This document shows positions 1 through 13,985 of a stretch of 64,000 nt of DNA, piece after piece. Made by a program: the position numbers and the translations under genes. The notes below the pieces were generated by a model. That model saw only the letters and a list, made by a program, of their open reading frames with translations. It was not told the DNA's origin and did no database searches. Origin of the DNA: Terebella lapidaria (Eukaryota > Annelida > Polychaeta > Terebellida > Terebellidae). Each line of letters opens with the position of its first letter. Position 1 is the first letter of the stretch. The stretch is from NCBI GenBank assembly GCA_949152475.1, contig OX424567.1, positions 31,583,402 through 31,647,401 of the forward strand. Reading direction: 5' to 3'.

Positions 1-347
1 TGTGCCTGATATTACTTTCTGTCCCCGGACTGTGAGATTGGATGACGGACCCTGTTTTGTTTGCTCACTTCGTATGCCTGATATGACTTTCTGTCCCCGG
101 ATTATGAGATTGGATAACGGACTCTGTTTTGCTCGCTCGGAATTTTGGGGAATTCATGACGGGTGCCACTAGTGGGGCAGGAAATGCTCACTCTTTCCGG
201 AACACCTGATTTCACCTCCTGATGGCCATTTACGGGGGTTCATGAGTTTCCCTGTCATTTTTGTTTTCTCTCACTTCGTATGCCTGATATGACTTTCTGT
301 CCCCGGACTATGAGATTGGATAACGGACCCTGTTTTGTTTGCTCGGA
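1..347 (+). repeat. 76-bp repeat, three copies
   Basis: Three related copies lie at 1-66 (cut by the window edge), 65-140 and 271-347. Each contains CTGATATGACTTTCTGTCC, then GAGATTGGATAACGGAC, and ends near TTTTGTTTGCTCGGA. Copies two and three differ at only a few bases. The 130 bp between them is unrelated. The repeat probably continues to the left of the window. No coding potential is evident. Confidence 0.8.
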
Positions 348-2279
348 ATACTTGATACTGGGTATTGATTCCACGTCTATGTCTCATACCGTTCATACTT
401 ATGAGACAATAACTTGAGTCTATGCATAATGATCTATTGGCTTTTATCCAAATCATTCATAAGACAAGCTTTTGCATATTCTCAATCATTTCCTTGCTGG
501 TATTATAAATCACCGAGTTCCATCTCAACACAACAAAATTCATGAGTTGCTTTTGCAAAACTGTAAATACATAAGATATCACTAAAAGCCGTCAAGTTGC
601 AAGGTCTTGACTAAACTTTTTTAAAAGTTTTTTACTTAATATTTTCCATACCATAGATGACATGGACAGTGTGCTAGCAATTACTCGTTAACATTTTCAC
701 ATCAAGGTCATCAAGGGAAATGTGGTAGCATTTTTCAAACAAACAGCAATCATGACATCATTCTTTGACTACAGTGGTTTGTACATAGATATACTATACA
801 AAAATACATTTCTTTCTGTAAAACTTTGGCAACATTGAACTCAATTCTGCCAGGTTTCTTACACTGACAACAAAGCAGACATGCTACAAATGCTCAGAAT
901 AGACACTAATCATGGTAAAAGTTTGGACTTATGCGTTATGCTATTCACAATTATATATATACAGGAAAATTTCAAGATTTTCTTTAATGATACGATGGCA
1001 CTATTATCCCGTATCTTTGAAATGTTCACCTCTTGTTACTAATTTATTACATTGCCACATCTGACAAAATAAAATCATGTTTTCCAAGGCCGCGAGATGA
1101 CAGAACCTGGCTTTGTGAGGTTGTGTCCAGAGTTCCCTCAGTTGTTGTATCCCATCCATGGCCTGACAATTGTCCATCTGCTGTGTGAACTTGTACTGTC
1201 ATCCTTGTGGTATCTCACTTCATGGCTATGAATCTTGGACATCATCTGATCATGGCCGCTTTCGTACATGTTGTAGTAAACTGGTTGAGGATTCATTGAC
1301 ATTGATACCTGCACTGGTAAATAATCATTGTTGGTGAACAACCACTTATAAATGTATTAGTATTTGTATGTAAAGTGGGCATATTAGTGGGGCTTATGTA
1401 TCCTGAATAACTTAACTGAATGGCACAGGGCCACGACCGAGTCGTCTGATAGTCATTTATGATCACACTACACCTGCAGTGTCATGACAAATGACCCTAT
1501 TTTCGCCCGGCTTCCTTAACTACGTAGTACGTATACTTTTCCCCCTCACCGTTACAACCAGCAGATCATGAATGTGCAGAGTTGCTTCGTGATCAAATCT
1601 ACCTAATCACTTTATTCCAATCAGGTATCGATCATTCAAAGAGAAATCAACAGATTTTGAGATTTCAAAACATTTATCTGTTTATGCTCGAGAAAATGTA
1701 TGGAAGTCCCATTACGAAATGCGAGATAAGACGTGAGACATATGACATGAGGAGTCCTACCATAATGTCTGGTATATGTAAGATTTTCCAAAGACCTGCA
1801 CGAACACATAAATGTCAGGATTTTAGAAACGTAATAAAGGACGTACCTCCAATTTCAAATCGTACAGATCGTATTTCGTATCTTGTAATGAGTTTTCCAT
1901 ACGAATTATAGTTGACGCTCTCTCGACTTCCGGTTGACTTGACACAACTACGAAGCCTTGAATGGACAATTGGAACTCACCATAGGTCACAGTATACGAT
2001 TGCGAAACAAAAATATACTGTGAAAACAAATGTAAGAAAAAATAACCAATAGAATATTTGAGAATGTATAAAATACTAGAGGTATCAGATAGCCTAGATA
2101 AGCATAGTAATATTGTATTTAGGTGATTCAATAAATGCAGAGTATTTTACAATGAAGTAAAGATGTACATGCATATCGAAATACACAGTGAAACTTGAAA
2201 GTCAGTCGTATTTTTAGCGGGGGCTTGGGATGGAAAGGTATAATTTCCATTGATGTTTTATATTGTCTTTTATTGTGAT
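348..2279. other. AT-rich DNA without a recognised feature
   Basis: I see no repeat, RNA gene or convincing coding region. Short ORFs on both strands (for example about 1582-1911) have low-complexity codon use, no recognisable motif, and overlap one another on opposite strands. It could be intergenic or intronic. Confidence 0.5.
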
Positions 2280-3689
2280 ATCCGCTGAATTGCTAGGGGG
2301 CTTGGGGGAGGGAGAAGGGGGGGGGGGGGGGGTGATTTGACAATTAGTCTGTCAGTTGCTGGTATTCGTGTGAGGTTGTATATCATCAAAGATATAGGCC
2401 TATGTATGAACATACAAGTATGATGTTTGTATAACGTATTGACCCTGTCTGGAAATGTTTACATCTATATATGTATGGACTATATGATAGGCTATACTTG
2501 ATAAATGGTAAAGGTCTTATAATGGTCATATGAAAATCAGAAATTAGTTGCACTGTATTATTCGTACTGATATATATTATTGCATGCTGACATATGACTC
2601 GTTTTACTCTGGTTGGTTGTTATTCATTATGCTTGAAATTATAAATTGTCACGAAAATCTAAGAAGTACTCACTGTGATCATTTCATTGACACATGTATA
2701 CCAAAATGACATTTCATTCTGTCGTCATTCATGTATGAATTTTCAATTGTTTTATGCATTTTGTTTAGTTTTCATGCGAAACTATTTATCATTAGAGCCA
2801 AAGATACATGTATGAGCTATATAGGTTTCCCATAATTTAATTCTGAATGGTTAGCACTGTTTCGAAAATAATGTACCATGCAAGACCTAAACAAACAATA
2901 ACAATTACAATATATGTATGTATTCAATGGTAGTGTTCAATAACGAAATCTAATATAATATGCTATTATATGTGTTGTGTTATATAATTTTCAATTCTAT
3001 AATTTAACAGTAGTCAGTTTTATGTGTATAGATTATCCATTATGAATGTATGTGTATTGTTAAGTATTGTGTGATCTATCACAGTCGCATTCGCTGTTGC
3101 TTTGTTCGCAGTTCGAATGTTTTCCACGAAAAGTTATTTTTTTAGAACAAATTGTCAATGCTCGCTGTTGTGTGTTAATTATCTTTTTATAGGACACTTG
3201 TTCTTTGAAATCCGTATATGGGCTGTAATATACAATTTGCATGAATCTAGCACTTGATATCATGGCTCGTTTCTGCTGCTCATTATGCATAAGAATTTGG
3301 AAAAAAAAACCAAGGCATTGCAAAACGCATGATTTTTTTTATCCAATATGTGAACGTGGATGTATATAGTAGCTCTACCAATTATGGTGATCACATTTTT
3401 ATCAGGATTGCTTGTGTATTTTTTTTATTTGCATGCCTGCTCGTATAGCAGCTGAGCATTTGTAGCCTTTTTGTTTAAACAATATACATTGTTGTCAGGA
3501 GTATCGAATATTGCTGTCGGTATGTTCAGTGTAAAATCAATGTCGAATAATATTGTAATATTATGGCAGTTTATATAGACAATCCCAGATTCATTCCAAT
3601 CATATCAATGGCACTGGTATTGTATACAATTCTGGTATTTGAAGGAATTTTGATAGTTCATCAAACCAACCTTTCATATCATCATCGTC

Positions 3690-3890
3690 ATCCTCTGCAC
3701 CATCATTCATCATGCCTCTGGCGTGGCATTCAGTTGCCCGTAAGCAAAGAATTGTACTCCCATCATCACCATTCATCTTGCCTCTGGCGTGGCATTTAGT
3801 TGCCCGTAAGCAAAAAAAATGTACTCCCATCATCACCATCCATCATGCCTACGGCGTAGCACTGATTTGCCCGTAAAGAATTATCGTATC
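3690..3890 (+). repeat. Minisatellite of about 66 bp, three copies
   Basis: Three units each contain CATCATC(A/G), then GCCTCTGGCGTGGCATT (CCTACGGCGTAGCACT in the third), then TTGCCCGTAA. The second follows the first by about 66 bp. The same unit recurs in the right-hand block at about 31,940-32,110. The ORFs that cross it on both strands are histidine-rich only because of the CATCATC runs. Confidence 0.8.
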
Positions 3891-4331
3891 TTAGCTATAC
3901 AACCAAAATATTTGTATCAACTTCAGAGTGGCATTCACAATGCAACTCTTTCTCATCGCAAAAATAATTCAAATGGTCTTATTTATTATTGAACATTTCA
4001 ACACACATGTCCGTTGTAACATAATGAACAAGCATGGCACCCAGCTAATTGATACTATCCACACATATGTTGTATGATTCCGGGAAAAACAAGGTGTGGT
4101 GCTTGATCCGTATACGCAAGTACTGTACTGAGTTGCTGGTACAGCTTTCCAGTCTAAAATAATATGAATTCAAGTGATATTTTTTGCCAACGTTCGTATA
4201 CAACATTGAGCTTTGCATTTGTTTTGATGTGTTTTGTATCATGTATTGACTTTTACGATGTTGAACTTGAAAGTGCACGAATGTATTGAAATTACAAATT
4301 TATTGTTTTAAACATATGAGCTAGATTGCTG

Positions 4332-4337
4332 AATAAA
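4332..4337 (+). promoter_or_regulatory. AATAAA polyadenylation signal, conserved in both P copies
   Basis: AATAAA sits in a stretch of 18 bases that is preserved in the paralogous block at 32,359-32,364, where most surrounding sequence has diverged. This would fit the 3' end of a plus-strand transcript at the end of block P, just before the AGGTCA-rich field. No transcript evidence is available. Confidence 0.4.
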
Positions 4338-6055
4338 ATATAATGGAAAATAAAAGTTCCAGTCCCGTTATTGCTTTTCAGTGAAACTTATGTGGACATG
4401 TCAGCACATTCATCATTCCCAACATACCAAAAATCCATAGATGTGACGTTACGTGTTGAACTAAAAAAAGTTACAAATTTGGAAAGCACTTCAAAACTGA
4501 TTATATGATCGAGCTAAAACAATGAAGCAGAGCATCAAAGTCCGGTTCGACATCATATCCAAGTATCAAATCTGCAAGAAATTGTATAACTTGGTACAAC
4601 CGACACCCGATTTTGTTGGGGTCAAATTCGACATCAGGCGCTTGGAAAGGATATGGGTCTTACATACATGTAGATGTAAATACACAAGTTGTTAGGCTAA
4701 GTGAGTACACCTTTTTGGGTTTACCTCCATGTTTCTATCTCTATCAACTCCTGAGATATAGAGACCTACTTGATTTTCATTCAAAGGTCAATAATGACCT
4801 TGTCCATTTCAGAACACATAACCAGCACATAACAGAACACATACTGGAAATTGACCTGCATCATGGAAGGATATTTGTCCATGACATACAAGCACAGAAT
4901 ATGCGTTATACATTGAAAATCGAAAAATGTGATACAAAATGACCCTGAATTTTAGAAAAAAATGAAGTCAAATGTAATTGGCAAGTCCGTTTAAACGTCA
5001 ATTATGTCAAAACGGATATATCGATTGAGCTGAAAATTGAGTGAGACCATCATAGAACGAATCCACATCGTTTGCATTTGTTAGATCTGCAGTAAATGTT
5101 ATAACTTTGCACATCTGACACTCAAAAGGCCTAAATGTCACTCTGAAATCACGTTTGACGTCATTATGACGTCAATTGACGTCCGATTCCAAAAATGACA
5201 ACAGATGTGGAAAGTACTCTCAAAGACCTTTCAAACGAACTACTACTCGATATTTTTGCAAAAGGTCATGGTCAAGGTCATTTTTGAGGTCAATTTCGAC
5301 CTAGGCGCTTGCAAAGGGTATTGGTCATACGCCTTAGGTGTAAATGCAAAAGTTGTTAGGCTAAGTGAGTGCAATCCTGTGGATTTACTTTCGTGTCTCT
5401 ATCTTGCTTACTTCTTGAGATATAGTGACCTACATGGTTTTCACTTGCAGGTCAATATTGACCTTGACTTTCGACCTTCGACCTTGAAATTTTTTGGAAC
5501 AGAAGAACTTATTCCTGAATATAAACGCGTGTATTATTAGATTTTTTCGCACATTATTGACGCTTTTATCAGCATTGACAGGTTGAAACATGCAGTTTCG
5601 CTTATAATGGGACCAATTTCGCTGCCATAGAAACGTCAATTACGTCATAACGAATTGGCCGATCAGGCTAAAAATTGACATTGAGCATAAGGGACCGGTC
5701 CCACATCGTTTCCAAGCATCAGATCGAAAATCGGAGGAGGTGACCTCCAAGGTCAAATATTCGACCTCAGGCGAACTTCTCAAGGTCAAGGTCAAATGTC
5801 AAGGTCAAGGTCAGAAAAGATAGAACTCGAGTTTATCTACAATATGAACTTGATTTGAAGTCTCTAGGACCATTAGAACCGAAGTTATGGCCACTTATGT
5901 GTTTTCAACGTTTTGCTTGACCTTGACCTTGATCTTTGACCTAGCTTCACCAAAATAGGACGTTTTCTGCGCGGTATTCTAGCCAATATGCACACGAAAT
6001 TTGGAGAAAATCGGGTAAGAATTGTGGACGCTAGAGTGCGAACAGACAAACGAGA

Positions 6056-6084
6056 CGACATAGTCGACGCACTTGCCGGAATTC
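6056..6084 (+). repeat. Module-end hairpin, CGAC stem
   Basis: After GTGGACGCTAGAGTGCG and a short AAAC tract comes CGAC-ATA-GTCG (6056-6066), then ACGC, then ACTTGCCGGAA. This is the first module boundary in the window. Confidence 0.75.
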
Positions 6085-7289
6085 TGAAGGTCAAATGTCA
6101 CATTCAAGGTCACCTAAGAACCGCCTTTTGATATGCTACAATATGGTCCTAGTTTGAACTCTCTGTGACGATTAGTTCCGAAGTTATTGTCATTTATGTT
6201 ATTTTGCCCTTTTTCTTGACCTTGACCTTGACCTTTGACCTTTGTACTCAATTTCGTAGAGGTCATTGCTGTCAATATGCATATCAAGTTTCAGGAGATT
6301 CTATACAGTATTGACGATGTTATGGCCTTTTGAAATTTCGGAAATTTGACGTTTATGACGTCATTGTAACGTCAGTTTACGTCGCAGCGCCGAAAATAAG
6401 GTACCATTGGAATCATGGGCTCAAGACCTTTCAAATGATATACTACTCGATATGGTGCACTGAACTTCGTATTTGACCTTGACTTCGACTGCATACAAAC
6501 TTCTCAAAGTCAAGGTCAAAAGTCAAGGTCAAGGTCACAAAAAATAGAACTCGAGTTTATCTACGATATGCACTTGATTTGAAGTATCTAGGACAATTAG
6601 ACCAGAAGTTATGGCCACTTATGTATTTTTAACATTTTGCGTGACCTTGATCTTGACCTTCGACCTTGAGTCACAAAAATTGTGCATTGCCTGTGCATGA
6701 AGACAGATATTATACCTGTATAATTTCATCAGAATCGAACAAGGTTTGTGGACACTATGACTGTTTGAAATTGTGAAAAATTAACGTTTATGACGTCACT
6801 GTGACGTCAATAAACGTCACACCTCAAAACTGATGAAAAAGTATGTACCAGGGAATCAAGACCTTTCATTTGATATACTACTTGATAGGTTTTAATCAGT
6901 TTGAAAATTTGACCTTGAAGTTCTCCTCATATGACCTTATTTTCCTGACCAAGTTCAAGGTCAATCATGAAATTGACATATAAGTCCGATTGCTATACCT
7001 CTTCTGAATGATATGGTTTAAATTTCATGAACTTACGACAATTTAAACGGATGTTATTACCGGAAACGTGCTTTTCTGGGATTTCGATGACCTTGACGTT
7101 GACCTTTGACGTTTGTACTTAAATTCGTAGAGGTCATTGCTGTCAATATGCATATCAAGTTTCAAGAGATTCCATACAGTATTGAAGATGTTATGGCCTT
7201 TTGAAATTTCGGAAATTTGACGTCTATCACGTCATTGCGACGTCAGTGTACGTCGCAGCGCCAAAAATAAAATATCACTGGATATCACT

Positions 7290-8510
7290 GTATGACATCC
7301 CTTGAGCAGAATTGAATGAGCTTTCCAGTGGTGTAATGCATTCTTCTCTAGGATAAATACTTACCGAGATACAGCCGTATTTCGAAAAATTGATGTTCGG
7401 CGTTATGACGTCATTGACGTTCTACGTAGCATGTCGAAACTCGGTAAATGCCTGAGTATTGATATTCCACATATGTTGTCAAAGTTATAGCCGAATAGCT
7501 TCAATGCAATGTGGATACTAGAAAGTATGCCGAAATGTATGACTGGCCTTACGTTTATGACGTCATACCGAAAAATCTATCTTGATGGAAAAGAACCACA
7601 CGTGGCCTCATTTAAGCAGAATTGAATGAGCTTTCAGGCGGTGCATTCCGTTCCACTCTAGGATAAATACTTACCGAGATACAACCTTATTTCAAAAGTG
7701 ACGTTTGACGTCGTGACGTCATCGTCGTTGCACGTAAAGACTTGAAACTCAATATATGACTGGGTATTAATATTCCAAATATTTCCTCATTACTAAAGTC
7801 AAATGAGTTGAAATTTGATAACACTGGATGCTTGAAAGTTTGCTGAAAAGTCGAAAATTCGAATGACAGGCCTTACGTTTGTGACGTCATAGCGGGAAAT
7901 CAATCATGGCGGAAAAGTATCAAACAGAACTCTCCTAAACCGGAATTCAACGAGCTTTCCAATGGTGCAATCTGCTTCTCTGTACGACAAATAACTTCCG
8001 ATATAGAGCCCCATTTTGAAAATTGACGTTTGACGTCATGACGTCATCGTCGTTGCACGTAACGTCTTGAAACTCAATATATGACTGGGTATTAATATTC
8101 CAAACATGTCCTCATGACTACATTCAAATAACTCCAAATTTGAGAACACTGTGGATGCTTGAAAGTTTGTTGAAAAGTCGAAAAATTGGTATGACCGGCC
8201 TTACGTTTGTGACGTCATAGCGGAAAATCTATCATGGCGGAAAAATATCGGACAGTACCCTCCTAAACCAGAATTCAACGAGCTTTTCAATGGTGCAATT
8301 CGCTGCTCTGTATGACAAATACTTTCCGATATATAGCCCCATTTTAAAAATTGACGTTTCACGTCGTGACGTCATTGACGTTCAACCGATCCAAGTAAAA
8401 CTTTGCAGTATGATGCACGATATCAACATATATCGGTGTGCTAAGTTTCAGAGGTATCGATTCAAATATGACTGCTGTGTGAAATTTTGAAAATTCGCCG
8501 ATGATGAGAG
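7290..8510 (+). repeat. Tandem array of about 325-bp units, left
   Basis: Four units are marked by GAGCTTTCCAATGGTGCA-like sequence at 7318, 7628, 7952 and 8280 (spacings 310, 324 and 328). Each holds a CRE-rich core (GACGTCATGACGTCAT or similar) and CTTACGTTTGTGACGTCATA, and most have CTATCATGGCGG. The array is homologous to the cleaner 328-bp array in the 2.66-kb units near 39.6-41.0 kb. Confidence 0.85.
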
Positions 8511-8885
8511 ACAGGAAAAAGAATCAAATTCGTGACCCCCAATTTTTCGACCTGGGGCGCAAATCGCGAGTTTTGGTCGTAGGACCATCGAACATACACC
8601 ATATGATGTGTAATTGACCAAATAAAAATACAAAAATAATTAGAAAAAATAATTCTATGTAGAACGTCAGTAATTGCGATTTTTCGATTTTGACCTTTTG
8701 CGTGACCTTGACCTTGACCTTTGACCTAGACACACCAAAATAGGACGTTTTCTTCCCATAACGTCAGCCAATGTGCACACGAAGTTTCGAAGCTTTAGAA
8801 CAAAAACTCTGGACGCTAGAGTGCGAAAAGACAAACAAACAAACAAACAAACAAACACACAAACAAAACCACGAACAGACCAACA

Positions 8886-9063
8886 TACTTGCCGAAATCG
8901 TAGATTCCGGCAAGTAACAAACAAACACATCCACAAACACATCCACCAACCGATCAACATACTTGCCGAAATCTTTAGATTCCGGCAAGTAATGAAATCG
9001 CTCGCTGCTGCTGACTTGACGGCTGAAAGCCTTCCCTGGTACAGCGAGTACTTGCCGGAATGG
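8886..9063 (+). repeat. Palindrome array plus module-end hairpin
   Basis: An (AAAC)n tract is followed by two palindromes at 8886-8916 and 8960-8991, 74 bp apart. Each reads TACTTGCCG, a short centre, then ATTCCGGCAAGTA. A unit of about 70 bp beginning GAAATCGCTCGCTGCTGC follows and ends with a CAGCG hairpin. The left arm here is CCCTG, a one-base break of the CGCTG seen in sister copies. ACTTGCCGGAA closes the module. Confidence 0.8.
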
Positions 9064-10104
9064 AAAAAAGAGAACTTTGACCTTGAGCTGTAATGTCAAG
9101 GTCAAATGACACGATCAAGGTCCCTCAAAAGAGGACTTTTAATATGCTACAATATTTTCTGGATCAAACTGTTTTCAATGATTAGTTCTGAAGTTATAGC
9201 CGTTTTTGTGATTTTGACCTTTTCCATGACCTTGGCCTTTGACCTAGAATCACCAAAAGTGTGCAGTCGCGAGAAATGAGACTACAGGATATGCACACTA
9301 ACTTTGAAAGAAATCCAGCGAGAATTGTGGATGCTAGAGGGCGAAAAAACAAATGAGTTTCTTTGAAGTTTCACCAAATTTGTTCATTAAAACACATCAT
9401 TATGACGTTGTATTGTGTCAGATTTCGAAAATAAAATCATATTTGGAAAGTACTCCCAAAGACCTTTAAAAAAGGTACTACTCGATATATTCGCAAAAAG
9501 TCAAAGTCAAGGCCATTTTTGAGGTCAATTTTGACCTCAGGCATCAAGGTCAAAGTGACATTCAAAATCATTTTAAAAAAGGCCTTTTGATATGATATAA
9601 TATGTTCCTAGTTTGAACTCTTAAATGACCAAACCGAAGTTATGGTCATTTATGTAATTTTGACCTTTTCATTGACCTTGACCTTTGACCTTGGGTCACG
9701 AAAATTGTGCATTGCCTGTGCATGGAGATGCGGAATATACTTGAACACTTTCATCAGAGTCGAATAACAATTGTGGACACTAAGGCCATTTGAATCTTCG
9801 AAAAAATGACGTTGATGACGTCACTGTGACGTCAATAAACGTCACATATCAAAACTAATGGAATAGTATGTATCAAGCGATCATTACCTTCTATTTGATA
9901 TACTACTTGATAGGTTTCAGTTAGTTTGAAAATTTGACCTCGAGATTTTGCTCGTGTGACCTCAAATTTCTGACCAAGTTCAAGGTCATTCATATCAATG
10001 ACATCGTCGTCTGAACGCCATATTATCTTTCTGAATGGTACGATTTAAATTTCATGAGCCTCTGACAATTCAGGCAGATGTTATTACCAAAATGGTGTTT
10101 TTCT

Positions 10105-11892
10105 GGGATTTTGATGACCTTGAACTTGACTTTTGACCTTTGTACCTCAATTCGTGAAGGTCAGTGCTGTCAATATGCATACCAAGTTTCAAGAGATTCC
10201 ATACAGTATTGACGATGTTATGGCCATTTAAAATTTCGGAAATTTGACGTTTATGACGTCATTGTGACGTCAGTGTACATCGCAGCGCCAAAAATAAGAT
10301 ATCACTGGAATCAGGGGCTCAAGACCTTTCCAACGATATACTACTCGATATGGTGCGCTGACCTTGGTACTTGACCTTGCATTCACCTCATGGCGAACTT
10401 CTCAAGGTCAAGGTCAAATGTCAAGATCAAGGTCACAGAAAATAGAACTCGAGTTCATCTACAATATGCACTTGATTTGAAGTCTCTACTACAATTAGAA
10501 CCGGAGTTATGGCTTCTTATGTGTTTCAGACATTTTGCATGACCTTGACCTTCGTCATTTGTCATCAATTCTATGCTGCAAACATAGTGTGAATGGAGTT
10601 TTTGAATATGCATGATGAAATTCTGTTTATATATGTTACATTATCACTGGACAAGATCATAATATCTTCAAATAATGAGTTTCCTTTGAAATTTCACCGA
10701 TTTGTTGCCACAAAAACGTCAATCACGTCAAAATGGATATATCGATTGAGCTAAAAATTGATAGAGACCATCATAGAAAAAATCCACATCGTTCGCATCT
10801 GTTTGATCTGCAGTAAATGCTATAACTTTGCACATCTGACATTCAAAAGACCTAAATGTCAGTCTGAAATCACGTTTGACGTCATTATGACGTCAATTGA
10901 CGTCCGATTCCAAAAATAATAACAGATATGAAAAGTACTCTCGAAGACCTTTCAAATGAGCTACTACTCGATATTTTTGCAAAAGGTCAAGGTCTTTTGG
11001 GATTTTGATGACCTTGAACTTGACTTTTGACCTTTGTACCTCAATTCGTGAAGGTCAGTGCTGTCAATATGCATACCAAGTTTCAAGAGATTCCATACAG
11101 TATTGACGATGTTATGGCCATTTAAAATTTCGGAAATTTGACGTTTATGACGTCATTGTGACGTCAGTGTACATCGCAGCGCCAAAAATAAGATATCACT
11201 GGAATCAGGGGCTCAAGACCTTTCCAACGATATACTACTCAATATGGTGCGCTGACCTTGGTACTTGACCTTGACATTCACCTCATGGCGAACTTCTCAA
11301 GGTCAAGGTCAAATGTCAAGATCAAGGTCACAGAAAATAGAACTCGAGTTCATCTACAATATGCACTTGATTTGAAGTCTCTACTACAATTAGAACCGGA
11401 GTTATGGCTTCTTATGTGTTTCAGACATTTTGCATGACCTTGACCTTCGTCATTTGTCATCAATTCTATGCTGCAAACATAGTGTGAATGGAGTTTTTGA
11501 ATATGCATGATGAAATTCTGTTTATATATGTTACATTATCACTGGACAAGATCATAATATCTTCAAATAATGAGTTTCCTTTGAAATTTCACCGATTTGT
11601 TGCCACAAAAACGTCAATCACGTCAAAATGGATATATCGATTGAGCTAAAAATTGATAGAGACCATCACAGAAAAAATCCACATCGTTCGCATCTGTTTG
11701 ATCTGCAGTAAATGCTATAACTTTGCACATCTGACATTCAAAAGACCTAAATGTCAGTCTGAAATCACGTTTGACGTCATTATGACGTCAATTGACGTCC
11801 GATTCCAAAAATAATAACAGATATGAAAAGTACTCTCGAAGACCTTTCAAATGAGCTACTACTCGATATTTTTGCAAAAGGTCAAGGTCAAG
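10105..11892 (+). repeat. 894-bp tandem direct duplication
   Basis: 10105-10998 is repeated at 10999-11892 with only a few differences, for example CTACTCGATATGG against CTACTCAATATGG, and TTGCATTCACC against TTGACATTCACC. The junction falls in an AGGTCA run near 10,990, so unequal crossing-over in that run is the simplest cause. The high identity against the diverged neighbourhood shows it is recent. Confidence 0.93.
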
Positions 11893-12675
11893 GTCATTTT
11901 TTAGGTCAATTTCGACCTCAGGCGCTTGCAAAGGCTATGGGTCATACGCCTTAGGTGTAAATACAAAAGTTGTTAGGCTAAGTGATTGCAATCCTATGGA
12001 TTTACTTTCGTGTCTCTATCTTGCTTAGTTCCTGAGATATAGGGACCTACATAGTTTTCACTTGCGGGTCAATATTGACCTTGACTTTCAACCTTTGACC
12101 TTGAAATTTCGTGGAACAAAAGAACTCATTCTTGGCTATAAACAGGTGTATTATTGGATTTTTACGCACATTATTGACGCTTTTATCAGCATGGACAGCT
12201 TGAAACATGCAATTTTGCTTATAATGGGACCGATTTCGTTGCCATAGAAACGTCAATTACGTCATAACGAATTGACCGATCGCGCTAAAAATTGATATTG
12301 ACCATAAAGGACCGGTCCCACATCGATTCCAAGCATCAGATCGAAAATCGGAGGAGGTGACCTCCAAGGTCAAATATTCGACCTCAGGCGAACTTCTCAA
12401 GGTCAAGGTCAAAGGTCAAGGTCAAGGTCACAAAAGATAGAACTCGAGTATATCTACAATATGCACTTGATTTGAAGTCTCTACGACGATTAGAACTGGA
12501 GTTATGAGCACTTATGTGTTTTCGACGTTTTGCGCGACCTTGACCTTGACCTATGACCTTTACACACCAAAATAGGACGTTTTCTGGCCAGTATCCTACA
12601 GATTGTGCACACGAATTTTGGAAGCTTTCAATCAAGAAATGTGGACGCTAGAGTGCGAACAGACAAACAAACAAA

Positions 12676-13735
12676 CGAGAGGCCATAGGCCACACACTTG
12701 CCGGACTAAGTACGCAATTATGACGTCATTTGTCGTCAATTCTATACTGCTAACTTACTGTGAATGGAGTTTTTAAATATGCATGATATAATCGTGTTTA
12801 TATATGTTATATTATAACCAGACAAGATCATAATATCTTCAAGTGATGAGTTTCCTTTGAAATTTTACCGATTTGTTGCCACAAAAACGTCAATTACGTC
12901 AAAACGGATATGTCAAATGTGCTAAAAATTGACAGAGACCATCACAGGACGACTCCACATCGTTTGCATATGCTAAATATGCAGTTAATGTTATAACTTT
13001 GCACATCTGACACTCAAAAGGCCAAAATGTCAGTCTGAAATCACGTTTGACGTCATTATGACGTCAATTGACGTCCGATTCTGAAAATGACAACATATTT
13101 GGAAAGTACTCTCCAAGACCTTTCAAACGAGCTACTACTCGATATTTTTGCAAAAGGTCAAGGTCAAGGTCATTTTTGAGGTCAACTTCGACCTCAGGCG
13201 CTTGCAAAGGTTATCGGTCATACGCCTTAGGTGTAAATGCAAAAGTTGTTAGGCTAAGTGAGTGCAATACTCTGGATTTACTTTCGTGTCTCTATCTTGC
13301 TTACTTCCTGAGATATAGTCACCCACATGGTTTTCACTTACAGGTCAATATTGACCTTGACTTTCGACATTTGACCTTGAAATTTTCTGGAACAAAAGAA
13401 CTTATCCTTGACTATAAACTGGAGTATTATCAGATTTTTACGCACATTATTGACGCTTTTATCAGCATCGACAGCTTGAAACATGCAATTTCTCTTATAA
13501 TGGGGCCGATTTCGTTGCCATAGAAACGTCAATTACGTCATAACGAATTGGCCGATCGGGCTAAAAATTGACATTGAGCATGAGGGATCGGTCCCACATC
13601 GTTTCCAAGCATCAGATCGAAAATCGGAGGAGGTGACCTCCAAGGTCAAATATTCGACCTCAGGCGAACTTCTCAAGGTCAAGGTCAAAGGTCAAGGTCA
13701 AGGTCTCAGAAGATAGAACTCGAGTTTATCTACAA
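12676..13735 (+). repeat. R unit almost identical to 45,957-47,016
   Basis: The unit starts at the GGCCATAGGCC hairpin and matches 45,957-47,016 at a constant offset of 33,281. Differences are few, for example GGTTATCGG against GGCTATCGG. Both copies hold the same 151-codon open frame (13068-13523 and 46349-46804), which I regard as accidental. The identity is far higher than that of block P, so it reflects later exchange or dispersal and not the old duplication. Confidence 0.9.
12681..12705 (+). repeat. Module-end hairpin, GGCC stem
   Basis: GGCC-ATA-GGCC (12681-12691), then ACAC, then ACTTGCCGGA, directly after an (AAAC)n tract and the GTGGACGCTAGAGTGCG box. Confidence 0.75.
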
Positions 13736-13985
13736 TATGAACTTGATTTGAAGTCTCTAGGATCATTAGAACCGAAGTTATGGCCACTTATGTGTTTTCA
13801 ACGTTTTGCTTGACCTTGACCTTGACCTTTGACCTAGACACACCAAAATAGGACGTTTTCTGGCCGGTATTCTACAGATTCTGCACACGAATTTTGGAAG
13901 CTTTTAATCAAGAACTGTGGACGCTAGAGTGCGAACAAACACACAAACAAACAAACACACAAACACATCCACAAACCGATCAACA

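Larger units (their letters stand above)
2280..4440 (+). repeat. Diverged duplicated block P, left copy
   Basis: This stretch is collinear with about 30,390-32,440. Shared landmarks in the same order are: a G-rich tract (16 G at 2317-2332), a TATATATGTATG-type stretch near 2465, GAGCATTTGTAGC near 3457, a CATCATC minisatellite with CTCTGGCGTGGCAT near 3718, and TGAATAAAATATAATGGA at 4330. The copies have many substitutions and indels, so the duplication is old. No ORF is kept between the copies, so it is not evidently coding. It may be a UTR-like or non-coding segment, or part of an old large element. Confidence 0.65.

Noticed and set aside
5205..5540. Frames near 4613-5540 with similar translations (GACKGYWSYALGVN)
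   Set aside because: They follow the repeat phrase GGCGCTTGCAAAGG and TTAGGTGTAAAT and are broken in other copies at random.
8764..9105. Overlapping long frames on both strands with C/V/F-rich or T/N/K/Q-rich translation near the AAAC tracts
   Set aside because: They are translations of (AAAC)n/(GTTT)n microsatellite and palindromes, open on both strands at once.
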